From Gnetum montanum (taxonomy: Eukaryota; Streptophyta; Gnetopsida; Gnetales; Gnetaceae): a DNA stretch of 64,000 nucleotides. The stretch spans positions 1,001,830 through 1,065,829 of the forward strand of contig MNCI01010116.1 in NCBI GenBank assembly GCA_015680685.1. Direction: 5' to 3'. The position numbers and the translations under genes are program-made. Below, one piece after another: positions 21,330 through 31,840 of the stretch (position 1 is its first letter; each line of letters starts with the position of its first letter). The notes below the pieces were generated by a model that was not told the DNA's origin, did no database searches, and worked only from the letters and a program-made list of their open reading frames with translations.

Positions 21330-24181
21330 CCTAGGCACTGGAGCCTCTTGAGGCTCTAAAGGACCTTCCCTTACTTCAAGCGCACATGGTGGTTGAAGTG
21401 GTTGTGGTTGTCTTGTGACAGGTGCAAATTCTAGTGGAAGATAAAAGGCATTCAAAAATTCCTTCATTTGATCCTCTTTTCCCCTGGGATCGTTCATGAT
21501 CTACATAACATCTCGAATGTGGACCAAAGTAGGAACATCCTAGGGACATGACATTCCTAGGAATAGATCCTTAACATTGACAAACCAAGCAGCGAAAAGT
21601 TTGTATTTAATATCAAACACCTTGACTACATTCTACAGCTCCTTGTAGTCATTCATCCTCTTGGCCAAGTTCTTAGTATTTGATTGTTGTTCAGTGAATC
21701 TTGCCTTGAGAACCTCAAGTTTGGTGTTGGTAATCTCAAGCTTTTGCTTGGTCTCCCTATGGATCTTGAACTTTATTTCATATAACAAGTATGAGCTAGC
21801 CACTTGTTTTTCTAACATAGATTGCAACCATCTAGTAGTCAGCATCGCCAAGTTTGCATAACAGAGATTGGAAAGCTCTATGTACTCCATCATCTTCTTG
21901 ATTTGTAGCCCTTTCATATGAATCTCTACTTTGTTGTAGTCATTGAGCCCATCAAAGATAGGCTGCTAGACATTGGCTCCTTCCTTGAGTTGCTGGAAGG
22001 CCTCATTAACATTTTCCTTCATCATCTAGATATTTTTTTTCATTAATTTCTTTCTATAGACTAACTTGATCTCTATAGTGATTTTTAACTCCCTCAAATT
22101 TGAGAGCCTCATTCTTTTAGGTAGCTATTTCTATCATAGATTTTTGGCAAAGAGCTTAGACTTCCTCCATGAAGAGATTTCTATTTTTGGCTACCAATCT
22201 CCTCAGTTCACTATTCACTTTAGCTAGCTACTCGTACTGTTAATGGATAAAATCTTGTAGTTGTCATTTTTGTGCATCAACATTGCATAGGTGGTGATTT
22301 TTTATGGATAGTTTCTTGTTCTCCTAGCAAGTTTGATCTAAGTCCTTCTGCATGTTGTAGGTCACTGCATTTGCTAAGGACTAATCAAAGACCATTGACT
22401 TCTTTGTGAACTCTACCTCTCTAAGTTTCTTATAAAGATATTGGAAAGCTTCATCTCTTGTGGTTGTTTGGTAGAGTACTATGGGATTGGAGAGGCAAGC
22501 TCTAAGTACAACAACCTTCATGGCCAAGCGTTGATTTTTAGTTTTGGCCATTTTGAGCTACCCCTCTAATATGATACCCTTGTCCTTTTCCTTAAGCAAC
22601 TACAACTGGGTAGCAATGATATTATCTAGAAGGTCAAAGAGATCTAGAATTGATTGTTTGTTCCCACTAGTTGCGTAAAAAACTCCTCATGCTAGTTTGC
22701 ACTAAATTTATCACTAACTGTTCCTATGAACATCTGCACATCTTTGAGTGTAGAAACATTTAGTACAAACATTGCATGTGCATTTAATGCCTCAAAAATT
22801 TTATCAACAACCACTTTTGCTACTGTCTCCTTCTCATGATGCTAGATCACCAATACAATTGCCCCATCACCTTCCTCCAGATGCATTGGAAAAGTAGTGG
22901 CATTCCAAAAGATTTTTAGGAATTGCTACTACTGAGAGAGAGATACCATTACCTCTTAGACATCAAGATTTGATCTTATGGGAAATTGTGTTCTTTGGGC
23001 TAAGAAAATTAGTGCACCTCCTTCCATTTGGTTGATTGTTTGAGCCACTTCATTGAGGTGACTCATTTCTTGGTGAGACACAGATGGATCACCACCACTT
23101 TTTCCTTCTTGCTACTCCTACTCTCGCAAGAGTTGCTCTCAGATCTCATACATGTACTCAAGAGCAGTGTAAGACTTTCACATTAGTTCATGAGTGGATG
23201 GTGGAGGTGGTGGTTGCTACTCCCTTCTTGGATGATTTTTGAAGGCACTTTATCCTTCATCATCTCTGTCCAAGAAGTGGATAGAGCATGTTGGATAGCA
23301 TCATTTATACAACATGTTATTCTTCCCCTCTTGCATAATTTCTAGATGAGGCATGGAAAGGGAAGTGTCTTCCTTCCATGTTCATTTTCTTTAAACTACT
23401 TCTCCATCTCAAGATAGATAAGCTGTGGAAGGTTGACAAAGAATCTACCACTTAGACCAGCACATTCATGAGCGAAAAAGGTTGTGATCTTTCTTGACAT
23501 CATCATTATATTAAGGTAAAAGGCTTTAATCTTGAACTATGTGTGTTCCACCATGGTTAGTGCATCAAAATCCTTATGATCAACTCCATAACAGTATTTC
23601 ATCCATTCCTTCTTGATGCCAAGATATGAATGTATGGCGATTTTTGCAAGGTTTGCCCCAGTTTTTGGTAACCCAAGGGTCTCCATAATGGCTTTCACTG
23701 AGTAGGACACTGAAATGTCTATGATCTTGATTGTTGAACTGACCTATCGATTATTTTGATATAAGTATGTCTCTCCTATGTACCACTCCCCGCTGGAAGT
23801 GATTATAGGCCACATGGAAGAAATCTACAATTGAGTCTTAACTTCTGGAGGTGAGAACTCTAAGAAAGGTTTGAAGTTAAACTCTTAGAGCATGGATTTT
23901 TGGACATCCTTGTTCACAATCAAACTAAGGTAGGCTTCCATCAAGGTAACCTCAAGGTTTGGTTTAGGTTTAGGTGCTTCATCTTGGTGAGATTGTTTTG
24001 TTGTGATCATTTCTTCAGGAATTTGTTGGACAAATTCCACTTTGGGCTTCTCCTGAAGAGGTTCCATGGCATGGATCTCTACTTGCTCATGGGGCTATTC
24101 TTGGCCCCTTCCTATTTGTGGCCATTTATCGCTTAGTTGGGATAGCCCTCCTACCTGCACGTGCTTTCCCTTAAGTGCCAT
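21330..24181 (-). pseudogene. Extra ORF (env-position ORF3) of element D
   Basis: From an ATG at 24181, one frame runs about 1 kb with scattered TAG and TAA stops: MALKGKHVQVGGLSQLSDKW, EPLQEKPKVEFVQQIPEEM, SSGEWYIGETYLYQNN, KAIMETLGLPKTGANLAKIA, HSYLGIKKEWMKYCYGVDHK and SRKITTFFAHECAGLSGRFF. Near 23150 the coding frame changes, then NEVAQTINQMEGGALIFLAQ and KIFEALNAHAMFVLNVSTL follow. Toward the end it becomes rich in K, E, Q and L (LEITNTKLEVLKARFTEQQ), suggesting coiled coil, then NLAKRMNDYKEL. The product would be roughly 950 residues. It lies between pol and the 3' LTR, where Athila elements carry an env-like ORF. I see no clear signal peptide or membrane segment, so an envelope role is not supported. 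Confidence 0.6.
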
Positions 24182-24189
24182 ATGTGGCT

Positions 24190-24960
24190 ACAACATAACC
24201 AAGGATTAGCATTCAATGTGTAACCTATAACATTTTAAATACCTTGTCTCATTGGGTAGTTACACTTAGGTTAAGTTTGGACCATGGTAGATTGATTATT
24301 TTATTATTATTTTAATGATTTTCAACTTGGTTACTAAAGCTTGTTGGAAATGTTTAACTCTTATAATTTGATGGTTTAATGTTGATTGCTTTGTTAAACC
24401 TTGTGGGAGTCTAAAATTTTTTCAAAAAATTTTTCATCAAAAACTTAAGATTTGTGGCTCCCATGACAAAGAGCTTACCTTTGATAGCTACAAGGTTGAA
24501 CAATAGAGTGAATCGAACAAATGGTTAGGAAGATATGTCTCTTGGAAGGTTCTAGGCTCTAAAAAATTGAAAAACTTTCTCCTTGTTTTGAAGAAAATGT
24601 GAAAATTGCTAAGTGTTGCCACCTATATGTAGGTAGGTGTACCCCTACATTGATGGGATTCCATATATAGGGTACCATTTATGTATGGGTTCTATCAATG
24701 GGTACCCATCTACGGAGCCTATGATCAAAATTTTCCACTTTGAATGTCTTGAAAAATACAAAGAGTTTTCTTATGAAATTGGTGTTCATATAAAGCTAGA
24801 AAAGCCATGAACATGATGAAATCTCAAAGAGGGCTTGATAATTCATGAAAATTGGAGAAATGATTAAGATAATGAATTTATTAAAGAAAGCACCTTAAGG
24901 AATGCATAGTTGGATGTGTAATGGGATGCATGAAAGATTTGATTGCAAAAATGCCTAAAA
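24190..24960 (-). other. U3-like block upstream of the D extra ORF
   Basis: Bases 24600-24720 repeat phrases such as GGTGTACCCCTACATTGATG and GGGTACCCATCTA, and include CCATATATAGGG, a possible TATA box in either direction. This style matches U3 arrays of the LTRs but no TG/CA ends or purine tract are visible. It could hold a promoter for the extra ORF or be an LTR remnant. Confidence 0.35.
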
Positions 24961-26300
24961 ATAAGGAACTTAACTAACCCAACCAAGAGATATGCAAGTG
25001 GGTCCTCCCCATAGTAGGCTCATGCCCCTTTTTTTCCTTGCATAACCTCAACTAAAAAGTTCATGGGAACCACAATTGATTAATGGTTATGAAAAGTTAG
25101 GGACCAAAGCTATAAGAATCTACCTAAAAATTTCAACACATCAAACTAAGACATGAAAACCAGCAGTGAGGTGAAATATGGCAACTATTACTGGATGATA
25201 AATAAATGAGATGGAATTTTGAATTGTGGTCACATGAAGTCCCTTGTGGATTCTATGGTTAAATGATCCAATAAAATCCATCCTTAATCTAGATCAAAAC
25301 TAACCACTTTCATTGACTTCATATTGCCACTCTAAGGCTAGTCCACCCCTTCAAGACACAAGAATGCTCCCATAGATCAATCATAATTCCTTATTAGGGA
25401 ATAAAAGAGAAGTAGGAAGTGAGAAAGAGCCTTAGTTAGAGGGGACCTTCAAGCATGCATAACATGTCTTTCTAGTCTCATAACCAGTGCTTGTAGCCCA
25501 TTATTTTGTCTAAGGCATGTGCTTTGAATTCCCATAATGTGTTTTTTAATCGTTTTTATGGATTTTTTGGATCGGAACCACACCATGCAAAGACTTATTA
25601 ACTTCCTTTTATTGGTTGACATGGAATGGTAAGAAATCTAGGAAAACACTCATGCACTCAAGTAAGTAGAAAGGCACAAAGAGCATTGAATCCCCTTGAA
25701 GTTACATCCTTTTCAAATTATTTAAATATTTCCCAAGTTTGGAACTACCAAGGTCACAAGTTCATTAAAGTTTCATTAATGAAAAAGGAACCTCATATTC
25801 TAAAAAAAATGAAGACCATAGAGTTGATGGATGGGTGAATGATGTGGACTCACTACCTATTCCATGAAAAAGAAACTTTGTCTTAGTTATTAGTCATCAA
25901 AATTCAAAAATAGAAACCAAACATTAGTAATCAAGAACATTAAGTACAAACCACCATTAGAAAACTACAACATCTTTGTGTCCCATTGGCAATAAAATAC
26001 TTTTATTAAAAAATAATAAGAAAAATTCATATAAAAATAAAGTAAAATATAAAAGAAATTGTAAAATATTCAGGAAAGTCAAAATGTACTAACTATTTTG
26101 TAAAACAAAAAATGAAAAAAATAACAAAGTGTAAAATAAAAATGTATAAAAATAAAGAAAGCATAAAACAAAAAAGTGTAAGACAAAATTATAAAACAAA
26201 AACATAGAAAAACTGAGGAGCCACTTTAATAATTAGCATCGATGGCCATCTCCCCCATGACTAAGTTGAAAGAAGGAGATTTGAAAAATTGAGCATGGTT
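24960..26300 (-). other. Conserved 3' non-coding region of D
   Basis: Minus-strand equivalent of 1-690 and 13690-14400. The reversed TCAAAGCACACCCCTTAGAC block lies near 25507-25530, and the reversed GAGCCTGCTTTGGG block near 24994-25022. A T-rich (plus-strand A-rich) tract lies at 25980-26215, next to the PPT-like motif at 26243-26264. No gene is seen. Confidence 0.65.
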
Positions 26301-26830
26301 GTTCATTTGATGAAACATTGCTTGCATTAGCTTGCTTGGGCTCATGGAAAGGTTTAAGCTATTTCATGTTGACCAGTTGCTTTTTGTTTGGGCTCTCAAG
26401 TTTGTAAATCATCATGGTCCTAGAATTAAAGTTTTCATAAATGATACAAGGCCCTTTCCACAATGTTTGGAACTTAGTTTGTTATGGAACATGTGTAAGG
26501 TTCCCATAAAGAACCTTGTCTCCAAGTTGAAATTTGAATTTCCTTATCCTAAGGTTATGACATTGTTTACTGAATGCTTTATGCGCTTCATTCAAAGATA
26601 GGGATACTAATCGATTCTCATCTAGCACCTTAAGGTTGATTAATTTCTCTTTTTGTGCTAGGATTAGGTCAAGGTCAAAGTCACAGGTTGTTGAAAGTGT
26701 TTGGAGCTTGGATAGAATGGGAAGAGTTGGTAATTTCCCATACACCAGCTCATAGGGAGAGTAGCCTATATGGAGTTTCCATGTGGAATAGTAGGCCCAA
26801 AGGACATCGTTGAGTTTTGTGCTCTAGTAT
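26300..26830 (-). pseudogene. Integrase C-terminus of element D
   Basis: Minus-strand reading gives LNDVLWAYYSTWKLHIGYSP, YGKLPTLPI, LDENRLVSLSLNEAHKAF, LRIRKFKFQLGDKVLY and FQTLWKGPCIIYE. E has the same run near 54330-54710 (YGKLPMLPI, LDENQLAALSSNELHKGF and LGDKVLY). This is the end of integrase, without the catalytic core. It stops abruptly near 26830 before the copia piece. Confidence 0.8.
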
Positions 26831-26914
26831 CTCCTATATCGTTAAGTTTCATTTGATCATTTGAGAGTATTCAGTAGTATATCTTATTATCATGTGCCTA
26901 AAGAATGTATATCC

Positions 26915-27235
26915 AAATTATTTTATAAATTTAATAAATGTATTTTTCTTGGATATGATTGTGATGTAAAATGATATGAGCTATGGAGTCCCAATACTAA
27001 TAAAATCATGTAGAACAAAGATGTGGTATTTATGAAATTATCTAAACTTGATATGATTGAAGAAAAGGTTCCAAAAAAGCTCATTATGATATTAACCAAG
27101 AATCAAGTATAAAAAAAGTTGATGATGAATCTAATGGTAGGAAAGATCTACCTCAAGAGGAAGATCAACCATTAATAAGGTCAAGTTAAATAAGATGCAC
27201 ACCTAAGTATTTAGATTCATATGTGTTTTTGTATT
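26915..27235 (+). pseudogene. Ty1/copia integrase C-terminus and linker fragment
   Basis: The plus strand reads KFNKCIFLGYDCDVK, stop, YELWSPNTNKIM, stop, NKDVVFMKLSKLD. Copia integrases end with KCIFLGY...GVKGYRLWxPxxxKxxxSRDVVFxE, so the match is specific. Further on, PLIRSS, stop, IRCTPKYLDSYV fits the RRSxRxxxxPxxY linker before copia RT. RT and LTRs are absent. Confidence 0.7.
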
Positions 27236-27589
27236 AGTGATGGACCTTAAATCTATAAAGAATGTTATAATTTAAAACTCAGTAAATGTTACATCCCATC
27301 TAGAGACAGTAGGTATGGTCATATGCTTATGATTTTAACATTACGTGTGGGGTCCCGGTGGGTTGTTAGGGATGAGTTAATGTATTTTATATGTTATGAG
27401 GCTTCATCTTTATGTTACAATTATGATGTCTTTGCATGCTTGACTTATGTGATTATGTACACTAGCCCTGTGTGATTATACTTAGCTTGGTATCTATCTC
27501 CTTATAAAATTCCTACAAAAAATATGACACGAATCAAGCATTTGTATCACTAATAATCAGTCATGGCACACCATGCAACCACACTATTT
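27236..27589. other. Spacer between copia and chromovirus fragments
   Basis: About 350 bases with no readable gene. The phrase GGGGTCCCGGTGGG near 27350 is more GC-rich than its surroundings. It could be retrotransposon leader or LTR sequence, but nothing confirms this. Confidence 0.35.
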
Positions 27590-29205
27590 ATACAAGAAAG
27601 AGATGTGTAGTTTATGTTGCACTTTTTGATGATTGTGTGGCATGGAAATGGGCATACTTTGTCAACAAATCAACAACTACTAAGATAGGATCACGGCCAC
27701 TACGAGCTCGTGGAAGACCAACAATGAAATCCATACCAATGGCATCCCATTTCCATTGAGGAATATCATGTGAATGCAAATACCCCTAGGTCTTTGATGC
27801 TCTATCTTCACTTGTTGGCAAATTAAACATCAAGATACATGCTCTCCTACATTTCAGGCCACCAATACATCTATCGTAAACTTTGGTACATTTTCTAACT
27901 ACATGGATGCATTTGGTATATGCTCATGTGGGCCTCATGCATCAACTGAATTCAAAGAGCTTCTGGAACACATACTTGACCATTCCTCCGTATTACTCCA
28001 TGAATATCCATAGAGAGCAATCCATCAGAGGTGATCTGTTACCTTAATACCTAACACCAGGGATCATGTCATTGTTGCTCTTGTATTTTCTCTTGCAAAT
28101 ATGATTGGATTATCAGGTTATTAAGCTCACTCACAACCCTACTCAATGCATCTGCTACTTTGTTAGTCTTGGCAAGCCTGTATTTAATAGTGAAATCAAA
28201 ATTAACAAGTAGCTTCACCCATCTACATTGTCACAAGTTTAACTATGGCTAACTCATAAGATATTGGAGGCTCTTATGGTAAGTCCAAATAGTAACTTAC
28301 TTCCCGTATAAATAATGCCGCCAAATCTTCAAGTAGAAGATTACAACACCCAATGCTAGATCATGCATAGGATATCTAGTTTCATGTGGTCTCAATTAAC
28401 TAGATGCATAATCCACAACCTGTTCATCCTACATCAACACACAACCAAAGCCATCCCCTAAAGCATCAGTACTAACATCATATGGTTGTCTTGGTGTAGA
28501 AAAAATTAGCAATGGAGTAGTCAACAATCTATGCTTCAACTCTTCAAATGTAGTCTAATAAGCTGGGCCCCAAGTAAAGTTAGCCTCCTTTTTTAGCAAT
28601 TAGGTTAAAGGAGATGCTATGTGAGAAAAATGTTCCACAAACTTCGGTAATATCCTGCTAATCCCAAGAAGCTTTGTACCTCTAGTACTAATTGTGACCT
28701 AGGCCAATCATGAATGACTACAATCTTTGTAAGATCCATAGAGACACCAGCTCTTGACATCATATGTCCTAAGAATTAAATCTATGATTGCCAAAATGAA
28801 CACTTGGATGGTTGAGCATATAGTTGGTACTCCCTCAAAGTCTATAAAACTATTTGTAAGTGCTCTACATGCAATTGGTTATCAGGAGGATATACTAAGA
28901 TATCATCTATGAACACAATTAAAAATTGATCTAGGAATGACAACATCACACTGTTCATGAGGTGCATGAAAACTATTAGTGCATTGGTCAATCCAAAGGA
29001 TAGCACCAAAAACTCATAATGGCCATACCATGTTCTAAATGCTATCTTTGACACATCTGACTTAGGAACCTACACATGAAGATACCTAGACTTGAGATCA
29101 ATCTTTGAGAATACATGAGCTTTTTGAAGTTGGTCCAAAAAATCATCAATGCATGGCAAAGATGAAACACCATCAAATTTGGGTGACCAGGTTTTGACTG
29201 CAGAT
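27590..29205 (-). pseudogene. Chromovirus-type Ty3/gypsy pol fragment
   Basis: Minus-strand frames give RT first (29200-28700): [33 protein letters not shown] and [11 protein letters not shown]-type catalytic box (here [11 protein letters not shown]). FLGLAGYYRSL follows, then decayed RNase H, and an integrase core near 27600-27770 with WKWDAIGMDFIVGLPRARSG and VVVDLLTKYAHF. The RYGHYEF, FIDDIL and MDFIxGLP words are those of chromoviruses (Tekay/Reina type), distinct from the Athila and Tat copies. Both aspartates of the RT box remain, but stops interrupt the frame. Confidence 0.85.
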
Positions 29206-29259
29206 TTTTCTAAGTGTTAAAACTTCGCAATATTTTCTACATGTTGACACTATGCTCCC

Positions 29260-29730
29260 CATTTTTGGGACTATGCTCTAGAGTGTAGTCAGCATAGTTG
29301 GCACAAACACCCTAGATTTACAAGATTTTTCTAAGTGTTAACAGAAACTACAAAATTTTCTATGTGTTGGACCATGCTCTCCCTATTGGAACTACACTCT
29401 AGAGTGTAGTCAATGTAGTCTGCATGAAAATGACTAGTTTTGCAAATCCTCCTAAGTGTAAAGCCAAAGGTTGCTAAGCATGATTAGGATGGAAGAAACA
29501 GTTTAACAAATTTTCTAACTTCTCAGCCTATGCTCCCTACTACGCTCTAGAGTGTAGTTATCATAGTTTACATGAAGACGTCATTTTCTACCAGGTTTTC
29601 CTAAGTGTCCTAACTATGCTATCCCTACTAGGACTATGCTTTAGAGTGTAGTTTGCATAGTTTGCACTAGACCTCATCTTTTGGAAAAATTTGTCTCATT
29701 GTTGAACTATGCTCTAGAGCGTAGTTAGCG
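29260..29730 (+). repeat. CTACACTCTAGAGTGTAG palindrome cluster (G0)
   Basis: Five palindromic copies occur near 29271, 29391, 29539, 29631 and 29704. ACTACACTCTAGAGTGTAGT at 29391-29410 is a perfect 20-base palindrome. Between copies, phrases such as TTTTCTAAGTGTT recur. The cluster lies upstream of the TATA box, in U3. Confidence 0.85.
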
Positions 29731-30128
29731 TAGTCATGCGGAACTGCCTTTAGAAGCCTCCAGAACTCAACACCAACTTGCATCTTAGATCCAAGATTCC
29801 TTTGACAAGCAAGATCAGCAATTTGCATTCCATTTGCACCCCCATTTTCCCCTAAATTGTACCTATGCTTGGCACCACTAGAGAGAGTGGATGGCATAGT
29901 CTCCAAAACTACACTATTTTGCATTGTTTTTAGGTACATTGCGGTTTGTTTGTCACTTGAAAATGCAATCATAGTAGTGTAGTCATAGTTTGGTAGTCTC
30001 ACAAGGTCCATTGGAGCATACAAATAGAACAACATTTTGTTTAGTGGGAGCATAGTCGGGGCTAGCATAGTCCTAGCTACCCCTTTGCCACATGGCACTC
30101 GATCTGTGATAATTGGTAACCATAGCCT

Positions 30129-30136
30129 TATAAATA
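30129..30136 (+). promoter_or_regulatory. TATA box of G0 LTR
   Basis: TATAAATA followed by CCCC, identical in context to the minus-strand boxes at 32529-32536 and 47733-47740. Confidence 0.6.
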
Positions 30137-31019
30137 CCCCAATGCTTCATGTTTTAGGGGTTTGAATTTGAAGCAATCGATTGACATTCTAGCATTTGGC
30201 AAACTCAAAGTGCACTTGGCATTTTAGAAAAACACCATTGCACACCACATCAGCATTTTTGCATACTGCCTAGCACACTGCCAGCCATCGAGCCTACAGG
30301 ACATCATGGCAACCAACCTGGCAGGCTTAGACTTCATGACGAATGTTATTTTTCATAGCCTGGACACCCTTAGATTGTGACTGCATTACCTACTATGTGT
30401 GTTTGTACACTACATACCTTCTCACCTTTTCCTCGCAGTTAACTATGCTCCCCCTTCTTCCCCCGCCCGCCCCCCNCGGTTAGGGTGGTGCTTCTTTCTC
30501 TCTTACTCATATCTTGCACATTTTTAGCATCTTATTTCATATTCTAACATTCTATTCATGCTTTTCTTTATTTTTGCATATTTTCATGCATTTTCATCCT
30601 CATTTCGCATTGCAAACCTTAACTATGCTCACCCTTGTGAGCACTGGAAACATTGCAAACACCATGCAAACCCCTAGCATTAATTTTGTCATAACACCTG
30701 TAAGTCACAGTTTGATTGATAAGACCATTCTAGGCACCCCACCTCCATTTTCTAGTAGGTTCTCATGTGGATGTAGAGTCAAGGCTATGCGAACACAAAC
30801 CTCTTGGTATACCATTCCAGCATCAGATGTTTTCGGTCGCTATAGTTTTCTAGTGCTAGAAGAAGGGCATTTTCCATTTCCTTCTTCAGCCTCTCTTGGT
30901 TGTTTCCTTGTGTACTATTTGCACCTCCTATAGATTGGTCCCTGTTGTCGGTTCCCTTGGAACCCTGCTAGACAACACTAGTGTACACCTTACACTTAGT
31001 CAAATTTTGGGTGCTCGAG

Positions 31020-31230
31020 AAAGCATAATTGGCTCACAGCATAGTGAGCATAGTTAGCTCTTAGCATAGTCCTAGAGTTAGCTCTTTTTTTCAACAATTT
31101 ACACTTAGTCATTTTTATGCATTTTTATACTTAGTAATTTTTTTTTTGTTTTACACTTAGCCATTTTTTAGTGTTTTTACACTTAGCAATTTTTTTCTAC
31201 ATTCCTATACTTAGCCATTTTTGTCAGTTA
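31020..31230 (+). repeat. Short tandem repeats ACACTTAGCCATTTTT (G0 leader)
   Basis: Variants of TACACTTAGCCATTTTT recur five to six times with T-rich spacers between about 31090 and 31230. ACACTTAG also appears often in the U3 of G elements. Confidence 0.6.
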
Positions 31231-31288
31231 GCAAAGTTAGTTGTTTTCCTTCCTTTTGCATTCAACAACCTTTACATTTCATCCTTGC

Positions 31289-31710
31289 ATCATGAACCCT
31301 GAGTAGCCTTCGACCTCTACCTCAAGCACAATTGTTCTCTAGCCCATTCAACAGGAGATCATGATTTACCTTACTAGAGCTAGGGGTCCTATCCTATTAG
31401 AAAGGTAATCTTTTAGGTAGCACAACTTGCTGCCTGAGTTCATGGTGCTTAATGGCAAGTAATATAACTTTGTTTGTGTGAAGCTCCAGCCAATTTTGTA
31501 TGTAGACTACCAAGAAATGGATGTCAAATGTAGTTTTGAGCTTATCCATCATGGTGGGAGAGAATGGTTCCCTTTCGATATAGACATTATTATGCTCACG
31601 GAGGCCTACTAGTGGATACTAGACAACCTCATTCGAAACATGGTTTGTGAGGCAAGGATTGACTATGAGGATATCCTGCATGAGAATGTGGATGAGTTTG
31701 AAGCTTGATC
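31289..31710 (+). pseudogene. Unknown frame downstream of G0 LTR
   Basis: From an ATG near 31289 one frame with several stops reads IMIYLTRARGPILLER, then YVDYQEMDVKCSFELIHHGG, EWFPFDIDIIMLTEAY and VCEARIDYEDILHENVDEFE. The composition is protein-like and acidic at the end. I recognise no domain. By position it could be an extra ORF upstream of gag, as some Tat-lineage elements have; that is an inference. Confidence 0.35.
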
Positions 31711-31840
31711 TGATAATGACAACTCATTCCACACCTCATTCTAGTTGACAACATTTGCTTTCATGTTTCCATTGTCTCACCAATCTATCTTTCAAGAGAC
31801 AACCATCAACTAGGTTTCATTGCCCAAGTCCACACTATGA

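Larger units (their letters stand above)
20312..26830 (-). mobile_element. Element D, Athila-like with an extra ORF (minus strand)
   Basis: In element orientation the order is integrase C-terminus (26830-26300), the conserved 3' region (26300-24960), a U3-like block (24960-24190), a 3 kb extra ORF (24181-21330), the polypurine tract and the 3' LTR (21176-20312). Gag, protease and RT are missing: the copy ends where a copia fragment begins. The LTR lacks about 25 bases at its outer edge, where element C abuts it. Confidence 0.75.
29206..31840 (+). mobile_element. G0, Tat-family LTR and leader fragment (plus strand)
   Basis: Bases 29740-29880 are the reverse complement of 32800-32950 in the LTR of G1, and a TATAAATACCCC promoter at 30129 mirrors the one at 32529 on the other strand. 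So G0 is a G-family LTR in the opposite orientation to G1. Leader sequence and an unknown frame follow. An N at 30476 in a C-rich tract marks an uncertain base. The chromovirus piece abuts its start. Confidence 0.65.

Noticed and set aside
29667-30098. 143-residue minus-strand frame
   Set aside because: It lies in the U3 of the G0 LTR and has no counterpart frame in the G1 or G2 LTRs.
30476-30476. N in a C-rich tract
   Set aside because: A single ambiguous base from sequencing or assembly, with no biological claim.
30514-30933. 139-residue plus-strand frame after the G0 promoter
   Set aside because: No recognisable motif and no matching frame in other G copies; probably open by chance in leader sequence.
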